31,147 nt of DNA. Source: CAYYUA01 sp964542585 (GTDB lineage Bacteria; Bacteroidota; Bacteroidia; CAILMK01; CAYYUA01). The notes below the pieces were generated by a model. That model ran no database searches. It saw only the letters and a program-made list of their open reading frames with translations, and was not told the DNA's origin. Of this stretch, positions 24,469 through 31,147 are shown piece by piece (positions within the stretch are counted from its first letter, which is position 1; each line of letters begins with the position of its first letter). Position numbers and translations under genes: made by a program. The stretch covers positions 1 through 31,147 of the forward strand of contig CAZIUI010000029.1 of NCBI GenBank assembly GCA_964542585.1, in the 5' to 3' direction.

Positions 24469-26658
24469 TTATTCTTGTATGATCACTTTCTCGTACTTCA
24501 TCAATGCTCCATCTTTATCCAACACGGTAACCACATAAGCTCCCGGCTTAAGGGAACCAACCGGCAGCTGAAGGGTTTCAGCGCCATTGACTTTCATAGA
24601 ACGAACATGACGGCCTTTCAAGTCTGTGACCGAGACCTGGTAGGTGTTATCGGCTGCTTGGTTAAGGTTAACGGTCAGCTGGTCGGTAACAGGATTGGGA
24701 TAAACACCAATGGATTTGCCTCTAGAAGCCCGATTCACGGCACTGGTCGAATCGTCATCAGTGGTATCGATCTGTACGGGATCACTGTAATTGTAGAAAT
24801 CATCATTATTGCGGGGAAGGAGCTTCATGTTACTAAAGCTGTAGTACATAATGCCACGCAAGGAATCCAAAGATTCACCTATTTCAACAACCTTAGGCTT
24901 AATGTTCATGATACCGTCAGCTAACTCCCACTCCTTACTATTGACATAAGAAACATTAAGGGATGATGAGGCTGTACTTGCCTGGCGGCCGGCAATCACC
25001 CGTGATCCGGAGTCAGGTTTGGTGGTATCAGGACCAACGCGGTATTCTGCAAAGTTTTGCGGGTTATTAGGGCTGTAATCCGCATTGGTATCTACGATAT
25101 AAAGTTTTTGATCAGGAACTGCCATGTTTACCAGCATACCCTCATAAGCTTCATTCCCGGATTCATTATAGGAAGTGAACTCGCCAGGCTTAACATTCAC
25201 AACAGGAACCTCATTATCAGCGCCTACCTGAGTGACGCTGCTCACGTTAGCCAATCTGGTGAAGCCAAAATTTTCCTCTACCGTTCCGGTTACCCTTAGA
25301 CGAGCACCTCTTTTGGCCTGGGTTAGTTTGCTGTTACCGGTCAGTTGAATACCTGCCCACTTTTTCTTACCCTGTTGCTGCATGTAAATGTAGCCAAGGC
25401 CATTGGACTGGGCTGTGGCGGTGACAACACCTGTTACGGTCACCTCTTGTCCCTGATAGCCGGAAGCTTCTTCCAAATAGGGTTCTTCGGCAAAAGGAGC
25501 GTACTGAAGGTCGTAGATGCTTAAGCCATTGTTTCTTACCCGGTAGTAAGCCGGAGCGCTCCCATTTGGAACATTGGGAACAGCATTTTTGAGCCTTGGG
25601 GTATCATTATCAGTAGCTGAGATGTAGTACTTGACCAGGCTACCATCGCTTGGTTGAGTAGGAACATTGGCCTGATAGGTATTGGCGGAGGAGTTGGTCA
25701 TTGCTAAACTGTCAAAAGTGGCGTTCTCTCCCACTGCGTAATGCAAATAGGCTTGTTTAACTGAGGTGTTCAGCTCTTCGATCTTCGCAGAAATGCTTAC
25801 ATTATCGGAAGCACTTGGCACCTCTGGGGAAACCTCGATGTCAGAGATTATGGGAGGGGCGGCCCCATATTGGTAGTGGCCATCCTTAAAGGGGAACAGC
25901 TCATAGCCGCGACCACCAGTGCCGGGGCAACCATTCTTTGAGTGGGCTATTACTCCTCGAAGCGTATCCACGAAAGTACCCACCGGTGGCGCCTCGAAAT
26001 CTCCACCATTTCCTGGCAGACGCTGCACCATAAAGCGGTCTGAGATGTTCATCTGATTACCCTTATCATCCTGAACAATAAAGCTAACACGACTATCACC
26101 CGAGAAAAAGTCAACACTAATGATCCGGAGGTTGGTAAGCTGGGCATAACAGCCTTCCCATTGTTCACCGGTGGTCAGTTTATTGGTTTGATTGCCATCG
26201 TTCAGATCTGCAACGGTTACCTGTTCGGTGACATTAATGGGCTGGTTACTACTAATAAGTTTAATAAACTGAGGAACAATTTCGCTTTCGCCTTCAAACT
26301 CTTCAATACTTCCTCTGACGAGTACTGAGTCACCGGCTTTCAAGTTCTCCACCTTAGTTCCGCTGGTTTGGTCCGGGCTAAGATCAAAAATATCTAAACC
26401 AGAATAAGGGCCGCTTCCATTCTGTATCCATACGTTTGAACTGTTATCATCCGTTTCAGCGGAGACATCACCATCCATGACCACTGTGCCGCGCACCCAC
26501 ACCGTATCTCCCTGACGAGGGGAAGCATCGCTACAATTGGCTAGCTCAGATTGACTGACCTTCTGGATTTCCTGGATTGTTACGGTGTCATAAGACTGAG
26601 CCCATGAAGTAACTATAAATCCGGTTAAAAGTAAAAGCGTGATGAATCCTTGTTTCAT
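24469..26658 (-). CDS. Secreted OB-fold (YhcR-like) protein with T9SS sorting domain
   Basis: A secreted protein of 729 residues from the ATG at 26658 (MKQGFITLLLLTGFIVTSWA signal; ATG 26679 adds seven residues). Two OB-fold modules of the type found in extracellular nucleases such as YhcR and ExeM are visible: near residues 40-150 (DTVWVRGTVVMDGDV, LKAGDSVLVRGSIEEFEGES) and 385-470 (GQEVTVTGVVTATAQ, GARLRVTGTVEENFGF). A fibronectin-like stretch (about 265-360) lies between. The T9SS domain begins IGVYPNPVTDQLTVNL and ends MKYEKVIIQE. No nuclease catalytic domain is present in this protein, but a separate EEP-family protein lies at 28855-30153. It may bind a nucleic acid or another polymer at the surface. 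Upstream and downstream spacers are about 40 and 53 bases. Confidence 0.82.
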   Translation of the reverse strand: MKQGFITLLLLTGFIVTSWAQSYDTVTIQEIQKVSQSELANCSDASPRQGDTVWVRGTVVMDGDVSAETDDNSSNVWIQNGSGPYSGLDIFDLSPDQTSGTKVENLKAGDSVLVRGSIEEFEGESEIVPQFIKLISSNQPINVTEQVTVADLNDGNQTNKLTTGEQWEGCYAQLTNLRIISVDFFSGDSRVSFIVQDDKGNQMNISDRFMVQRLPGNGGDFEAPPVGTFVDTLRGVIAHSKNGCPGTGGRGYELFPFKDGHYQYGAAPPIISDIEVSPEVPSASDNVSISAKIEELNTSVKQAYLHYAVGENATFDSLAMTNSSANTYQANVPTQPSDGSLVKYYISATDNDTPRLKNAVPNVPNGSAPAYYRVRNNGLSIYDLQYAPFAEEPYLEEASGYQGQEVTVTGVVTATAQSNGLGYIYMQQQGKKKWAGIQLTGNSKLTQAKRGARLRVTGTVEENFGFTRLANVSSVTQVGADNEVPVVNVKPGEFTSYNESGNEAYEGMLVNMAVPDQKLYIVDTNADYSPNNPQNFAEYRVGPDTTKPDSGSRVIAGRQASTASSSLNVSYVNSKEWELADGIMNIKPKVVEIGESLDSLRGIMYYSFSNMKLLPRNNDDFYNYSDPVQIDTTDDDSTSAVNRASRGKSIGVYPNPVTDQLTVNLNQAADNTYQVSVTDLKGRHVRSMKVNGAETLQLPVGSLKPGAYVVTVLDKDGALMKYEKVIIQE

Positions 26659-26698
26659 AATAGGTTGAAGTTTACACATACAAAGGTTTGAATTACTA

Positions 26699-28792
26699 TC
26701 ATTTAATTACTACAAATTTGCCCTCTCGGGTATTCCCGTTTTCCAGGTTTTCAACAGTAAAAAGGTAGATCCCCCGAGCGATGATCTGGTTATCATCAGA
26801 TAAGAGATCCCAGGCATGTTCTCCACCTGAAAACTTGGTTTTATCTACATCGGAAAAGCTTGAATACCACTCAATGTCTTTTCCAGCATAATCCCGCGTG
26901 TGGCGAATCACATCAATCACATCCCCAGCGACATTGTAAATCCGGATCTTACAACGCTTCGGAAGGTTCGCAAACATGATCCTACGGTCTTCCTCAAAAA
27001 TGCTGGTACCCCGCCATTGGGCTGAGGCATAATACGGATTCGGATAGACAAAAGGTTGATTTTTATCCAGGTCCTTTACTGGCGGTTCGCCCGGAAATAC
27101 GTGTTTGGCATTCGAGAGCTTACTGCTCTCCAGTGGCTGGATATTGTTTTCCTCATCTCCCCTGTCAAACGCTGTAAGGCTCACCACATGCTGCCACCCA
27201 CTTTGCAAATCATCAATGGTGTACCGGTACTGATAGCGTAAGCTATCATCCGGAAAGGTTTTAGGTTCTTCTAATCGGATTTCCTGGAAGCCGGTATTAT
27301 AAAAATACGGATTTCCATCTTTATCAAATTCAGCTAGAAGCTGAAGCGCATCCTGGGCATTAGTCTCGCCCATCACATCGTACCCGAATTCTGACTTGTA
27401 GATCCGGTATCCTTCAAAGTCTTTTTCTCCGGTTATAGGGTCTATTGAACTTTCAGCATTGTCGGTCCAGTAAACGTTAATCTTGTTGTCTTTGGCTACA
27501 AACCGGGTTGCGGGGATATCCGGTGGAGCTGGCAAAATATACCGATCGATCTTACCATCACCATCGCTATCCTCGCCGGGGTCAAGCTGGCCATTGAAGT
27601 TTCGATCTTCCCCGTTATAGGAGCGCTGCGCCCAGTCGGCATTCTGGCGTAGAATACTTCGTTGGGCTTCGGTATTGGCTTGGATAGACTCGCCGGTTTC
27701 TTTCATTTTGCCTAGCACCAAAGCAAAAGCTACATTCAGCGATTCACCGGGTTTGAGCTTGCCAAAGGAACCAACTGAGATAAGGGTTGAGCGGTTACTG
27801 GGTCGCTCAATCTCTGAGGAAATCTTGTTAAAATCAAGGTTTTCATTTTGGTTCAATCCCAATGACATCTTCCCGTATTTCGCTGCGTCATTGGAAGGAA
27901 AAAAGTATAAGGGATCAGAAGAATTCTGAAACTGCCAGGTATTGAAATGCACCTTAACCTCATCATTCACCTTTGGATGGTAAAAATTACCCTTCTGCTC
28001 AGCACCTAGGTATTTTAGGCCGATGTAACTTTTGGTAAAGGCCGTATCCCCGGCAGCATCAAATTCATATGCGGTATAAATAGAGTCATCGTAGCCATTT
28101 CCACCTTTGTTAAAAAAGGCGGATCCTCCCGGTGGCGTAATGTTGACATTTCTCACCACCCCGTCCATCCAATAACCTGTGTAGAAGCTATCCAGGGTTT
28201 GATTACTGGTATTGGTTATTTTGAAATCCAGGACAACAAAGAAGTTAGCAAAATTGAAATTCCAGTTATAGGTCTCATATTGCACATCTACTCCTAAGGG
28301 CTGTTCGTGGTTCTGAATGGGGATATCAGTTCCAGGTACTTGTAAGTTTTTATCGGTAAAATTGGCTACAAAATCCTGGTGACTTACCGCCTTTGGATCA
28401 AAATTGGGATTGTCTTGCAGGCTAGAGCGTTCTTTAAGCTTAGCCCCCTGTTCGGCTGTAAATTCGAAGCCACCTTTACCCGTTGAGTAGCCGGACGGAT
28501 CGTCAACCGCACCCGTGGATACCCGCGCCTGTCCATTGACAATAGCGCCTAGCCAAAGCCCCCCATCAAATAAATGCTCAATCCCTGAGTTCCGGGGATA
28601 CTCACAGGACGGGAACCCTTGTACCTGGTAGCTACCACTAAAAGCATTCCCGATCATCCCAAGGTTATTGATGGTAACCCCTACATTGGAGACAGACGTG
28701 ACCTTCTCATCAAAGGAACCCTCAGACTGTGCCCAGGTAATTCCAGGCCAACACATGATAAAAACCACTAAAAAAGGACCAATCGCCTTCAT
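26699..28792 (-). CDS. Large secreted protein with calcium-loop motif and FlgD-like/T9SS tail
   Basis: A secreted protein of about 697 residues; the ATG at 28792 begins a signal peptide MKAIGPFLVVFIMCWPGITW, whereas a TTG at 28807 adds five residues. A long N-terminal region of unknown fold contains DGGLWLGAIVNGQARVS and a beta-rich stretch. An aspartate-rich calcium-binding loop follows near residue 400 (NFNGQLDPGEDSDGDGKID), then a fibronectin-like domain (IKVYWTDNAE-like, EGYRIYKSEFG) and a C-terminal FlgD-like domain beginning FVYPNPYYASAQW and containing RIYNVAGDVIDVIRH and ARGIYLFTVE, a form of sorting domain seen in Bacteroidota relatives. I do not recognise the N-terminal family. Gap to the OB-fold gene is about 40 bases; gap to the nuclease gene upstream is about 60. 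Confidence 0.78.
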   Translation of the reverse strand: MKAIGPFLVVFIMCWPGITWAQSEGSFDEKVTSVSNVGVTINNLGMIGNAFSGSYQVQGFPSCEYPRNSGIEHLFDGGLWLGAIVNGQARVSTGAVDDPSGYSTGKGGFEFTAEQGAKLKERSSLQDNPNFDPKAVSHQDFVANFTDKNLQVPGTDIPIQNHEQPLGVDVQYETYNWNFNFANFFVVLDFKITNTSNQTLDSFYTGYWMDGVVRNVNITPPGGSAFFNKGGNGYDDSIYTAYEFDAAGDTAFTKSYIGLKYLGAEQKGNFYHPKVNDEVKVHFNTWQFQNSSDPLYFFPSNDAAKYGKMSLGLNQNENLDFNKISSEIERPSNRSTLISVGSFGKLKPGESLNVAFALVLGKMKETGESIQANTEAQRSILRQNADWAQRSYNGEDRNFNGQLDPGEDSDGDGKIDRYILPAPPDIPATRFVAKDNKINVYWTDNAESSIDPITGEKDFEGYRIYKSEFGYDVMGETNAQDALQLLAEFDKDGNPYFYNTGFQEIRLEEPKTFPDDSLRYQYRYTIDDLQSGWQHVVSLTAFDRGDEENNIQPLESSKLSNAKHVFPGEPPVKDLDKNQPFVYPNPYYASAQWRGTSIFEEDRRIMFANLPKRCKIRIYNVAGDVIDVIRHTRDYAGKDIEWYSSFSDVDKTKFSGGEHAWDLLSDDNQIIARGIYLFTVENLENGNTREGKFVVIK

Positions 28793-28854
28793 AGGCCTTC
28801 CATTCAAAAAAGCGAATTTCGAAAGGGATCAGCAGATAACCACCCTAACCCTTG

Positions 28855-30153
28855 TTACCTTTTTATTAACCGTTTTTGTAGCGGATTCCCATTTTCAGAA
28901 GCTAGTTTTAGGACATAAAAACCAGGTTCCAACTCCTTGGTGTTAAACCGTAAAGTAGATTGTCCGGCATGAATTGGCTCTTCACGGATCATACGACCGC
29001 TGGCATCCAATAGCCTTGCTTTACCAGTCTTAATAGATGATAACCTTACATTCAATTGATCCTTGAAGGGATTGGGCCAGGTGTTTAGTTGCTGAGTAGC
29101 AGCCGTGGCTTGCCCCGTTTGGTTGCTATCGGCTGTGGGGCTGGTCAATTGCAGATCCAGCATCACGGGCAAATGATCGGAGAAGCTCTTAAGGGAGGTA
29201 GCCACATTCTGTGGCACGTTTTTGTTTGCCGGATCGGTAATAGATCCGTTAAGCCGGTTACCCTGCTGGCCAGCCGTCACATAAGAACCCTCCACATGCT
29301 TTACGTTATCAGCCTGATCTTGCTCCAGGGATTCTGAAATCAAGATAAAGTCGAAACGGTCATCCATTCCGCCTGACGCCCCACCATCGCAGAGATTACC
29401 CCTCCGGGTAGATTGTGTGTGGGTGGCAGCATAGCGGCCGTTGTTGTGCCAATCCCCTGCCTGATTCAGCGGATCATAAAATGGATCCCAGCCATTCCTG
29501 GAAGGATTGGTAAATGTTTGGTAAGCTTGCTCTTGGCTACTTTGAATGTTCATGTCCCCGCTTATCAGGTAGGCTGTTTGGTCATCCGGCCTTTGTGCAT
29601 AGCCCATAGCTGGCCCCACCATATTAGCCCTAAGGGTTTCATCGCTATTATCGTCCCCGGCTTTTAGATGCATGGTAGCAATCCAGAAATAGGTCGTATC
29701 GGATTTGACATCCAGGCCATCGGGCTTATGGTAAAGTTTGTAATGGTTGATGTCGCGGAGGTTCGTATTGGAAACCACCTGCTTCGCCAAGCCTACTTTG
29801 TTGCTGTTGTAGTACAGCATGTTGACAATGCCACTGTTGGCGCGGTTAGTCAGCTTGGCGCGCTTGTAGGCTGTACGGCCATCTGCGTTTAGGGCATTGT
29901 CCCGGATGCTGTTAGCATTGCTGACGGAGGGAACTAACTCATTAGCTGTAATCACATCAGGCTTGTAGTGTTCGTAGACATTCCGGAAAAACGTATTCTT
30001 ATCAGCCAGGGAACGGCAATTATTGTTATCGCCGTAAAAAAGGAGGTTATAATGCATGACACGTACTTGGTCCGTAGTCTGAGCCTTTGGCGCCTGGCTG
30101 CAAAGGGCACTACCAACCAAAAATAAGGCAATAGCCGTAAAGATTTTAGGCAT
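28855..30153 (-). CDS. Secreted endonuclease/exonuclease/phosphatase-family enzyme with T9SS sorting domain
   Basis: A secreted enzyme of the EEP superfamily (DNase I, exonuclease III, sphingomyelinase-like), 432 residues with signal peptide MPKIFTAIALFLVGSALC. Catalytic positions are visible: Asn36 in VMHYNLLFYG, Glu72 in DVITANELV, His in ATMHLKAGD, Asp and Asn in SGDMNIQSS, an Asp in DDRFDFILIS, and SDHLPV at the end of the fold. A T9SS sorting domain of about 85 residues begins NTWPNPFKDQLNVRL and ends GNPLQKRLIKR. The family includes surface DNases and phosphodiesterases, so the substrate is unproven. It heads the leftward series and has its own promoter at 30186-30193. Confidence 0.88.
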   Translation of the reverse strand: MPKIFTAIALFLVGSALCSQAPKAQTTDQVRVMHYNLLFYGDNNNCRSLADKNTFFRNVYEHYKPDVITANELVPSVSNANSIRDNALNADGRTAYKRAKLTNRANSGIVNMLYYNSNKVGLAKQVVSNTNLRDINHYKLYHKPDGLDVKSDTTYFWIATMHLKAGDDNSDETLRANMVGPAMGYAQRPDDQTAYLISGDMNIQSSQEQAYQTFTNPSRNGWDPFYDPLNQAGDWHNNGRYAATHTQSTRRGNLCDGGASGGMDDRFDFILISESLEQDQADNVKHVEGSYVTAGQQGNRLNGSITDPANKNVPQNVATSLKSFSDHLPVMLDLQLTSPTADSNQTGQATAATQQLNTWPNPFKDQLNVRLSSIKTGKARLLDASGRMIREEPIHAGQSTLRFNTKELEPGFYVLKLASENGNPLQKRLIKR

Positions 30154-30185
30154 AAGGGGTAAATTCCTGTTAGTATTGAAGTAAG

Positions 30186-30193
30186 CAAAGGTA
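30186..30193 (-). promoter_or_regulatory. -7 promoter element ahead of the secreted EEP enzyme
   Basis: Read leftward this is TACCTTTG, a full match to TAnnTTTG, 33 bases before the ATG at 30153. The sequence equals the truA -7 element. No TTG at the expected -33 position is evident. Confidence 0.5.
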
Positions 30194-30216
30194 AATGAAA
30201 GCTGCTAGCATTGGTC

Positions 30217-31023
30217 TTAAGAAGGGTAAGAATCCTCTATTTCGGATATGACGGGAGCTTGTGTAAGCATGCCTTCCGGGTACTGGATATTTGCCAAATA
30301 AAGCCCATCAGGTGGTGCGGCATCAGCTGCTTTCTGCCGATCGCGCGCCGCCAAACGGTCTGCAAAATCTTCCGGGTTTAAGCGCCCATTCCCAACTTTG
30401 ACCATGGTCCCGACTACCAACCTTACCATCCCACGTACAAACCGGTTAGCCCGAATTTTAAATTTAATCAGCGCCGGTGTTTCCTGCGTCCAAAAAGCCT
30501 CTTGTACATGGCACTTGTAGTGGCTCAGGTTGGGATTGACCTTGCTGAACGTCTCAAAATCCTCGTAACGGGTAAGGCAGGTGGCTGCCTCATTCAGTCG
30601 GTCAAGGTTCAGCGCCTGATGATGGTAGTAAGTAGCCAGGTTAAGGTAAAAAGGATTCCGTGTGGTACAAATCCAGTATTCGTAGGTGCGTTGGGTGGCG
30701 TGAAAACGGGCATGATTGGTAACAGCAGCCGGCTTAAAAAGCTGCTTCACCCAGATATCGCGGGGCAAGATACGGTTGATCTTTTCTACCCATTCTCCTG
30801 ACAGCGCTTGATCCGTATCAAAATGAGCGTAGAAATCCTTCGCATGGACTCGGGCATCCGTGCGACCGCAACCAATTAACTTCACTTCCTCCTGTAAAAG
30901 GGTGCCCATGTTATCCTGCAAGGTTTGCTGAACGGTTGGCGAATGCCGCTGGATCTGCCATCCGCTATAAGCCGAGCCGTTAAAGGCAAGCTGTAAAAAA
31001 TAGCGATAAGTGCCTTTAGCCAT
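30217..31023 (-). CDS. truA: tRNA pseudouridine(38-40) synthase
   Basis: Converts uridine to pseudouridine at positions 38-40 of the tRNA anticodon stem-loop. The 268-residue length is normal. The TruA signature is intact: YFLQLAFNGSAYSGWQIQ at the N-terminus, the catalytic Asp56 in GCGRTDARVHA, HARFHATQRTYEYWI and the C-terminal FVRGMVRLVVGTMVKVG. Its promoter is at 31046-31074. It is separated by about 60 bases from the secreted enzyme gene, which has its own -7 element, so read-through is possible but not needed. Confidence 0.96.
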   Translation of the reverse strand: MAKGTYRYFLQLAFNGSAYSGWQIQRHSPTVQQTLQDNMGTLLQEEVKLIGCGRTDARVHAKDFYAHFDTDQALSGEWVEKINRILPRDIWVKQLFKPAAVTNHARFHATQRTYEYWICTTRNPFYLNLATYYHHQALNLDRLNEAATCLTRYEDFETFSKVNPNLSHYKCHVQEAFWTQETPALIKFKIRANRFVRGMVRLVVGTMVKVGNGRLNPEDFADRLAARDRQKAADAAPPDGLYLANIQYPEGMLTQAPVISEIEDSYPS

Positions 31024-31045
31024 CAGAGGATTTTTTTGAGGCTAT

Positions 31046-31074
31046 CAAAGGTAAGGGTATTGGCGTATCGCCAA
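31046..31074 (-). promoter_or_regulatory. Promoter of truA
   Basis: Read leftward: TTG at 31074-31072, an 18-base spacer, then TACCTTTG at 31053-31046, both elements of the Bacteroidota consensus. The start codon is 22 bases further on. Confidence 0.6.
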
Positions 31075-31136
31075 GGCTTAACAGTAACTTAATAGCTTAT
31101 CAGGTTCCTATACTCGCTTACCTACGCAAAGGTTGA

Positions 31137-31144
31137 TACTTTTG
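31137..31144 (+). promoter_or_regulatory. -7 element at the right edge, for a gene outside the window
   Basis: TACTTTTG is a full TAnnTTTG match on the plus strand, with TTA (31118-31120) rather than TTG at -33. It points to a rightward gene divergent from truA. Confidence 0.4.
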
Positions 31145-31147
31145 CAG

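Overview
The window looks like a chromosomal piece of a Bacteroidota bacterium, probably marine or osmotically exposed and possibly from a draft or metagenome assembly, since a run of 41 N interrupts the first gene. The phylum assignment rests on four things: several secreted proteins end in type IX secretion (T9SS) sorting domains; there is a SusC/Oar-style TonB receptor with an N-terminal carboxypeptidase-regulatory-like domain and a PorV-like barrel; the BamA-like protein is a lipoprotein (TamL type); and intergenic regions carry the Bacteroidota -7 element TAnnTTTG. I cannot place it below phylum with confidence.

Bases 1-2600 hold the 3' part of a sensor histidine kinase and a T9SS-exported repeat protein whose middle repeat is 44 bases short, which breaks the reading frame. 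Bases 2700-9030 are housekeeping: an inositol-monophosphatase-family enzyme followed closely by a long-form isocitrate dehydrogenase, a convergent SpoU/TrmH rRNA methyltransferase, the divergent TamL-like outer-membrane protein, and dCTP deaminase. Bases 9070-10712 are a leftward series of pdxJ, an SRP RNA gene (ffs) with a clear promoter, and a transaldolase with a terminator.

Bases 10830-13810 hold a BCCT compatible-solute transporter, about 500 bases without a recognisable gene, and a voltage-gated channel whose potassium selectivity filter is replaced by an unrelated sequence. An sbcD gene without sbcC and a small T9SS-sorted protein follow.

From 30153 down to 16346 eight leftward genes form one likely operon or two adjoining ones: a secreted endonuclease/exonuclease/phosphatase-family enzyme, a large secreted protein with a FlgD-like tail, a secreted OB-fold protein, a lipoprotein with a glutamine-amidotransferase-like domain, a TonB receptor, a PorV-like barrel, a beta-propeller lipoprotein and a PhoD-type phosphodiesterase. 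The last five are spaced by 3 bases, 1-base TGATG overlaps or about 35 bases. My reading is a cell-surface system that breaks down and imports a phosphorus-containing polymer, with extracellular DNA the leading candidate. truA and its promoter close the window, with a rightward promoter at the edge.

The observations most worth a second look are the filter-less channel (13202-13228), the surface operon, the 330/286/330 repeat structure in the broken T9SS gene, and the sequence gap in the kinase, which probably hides only one base.
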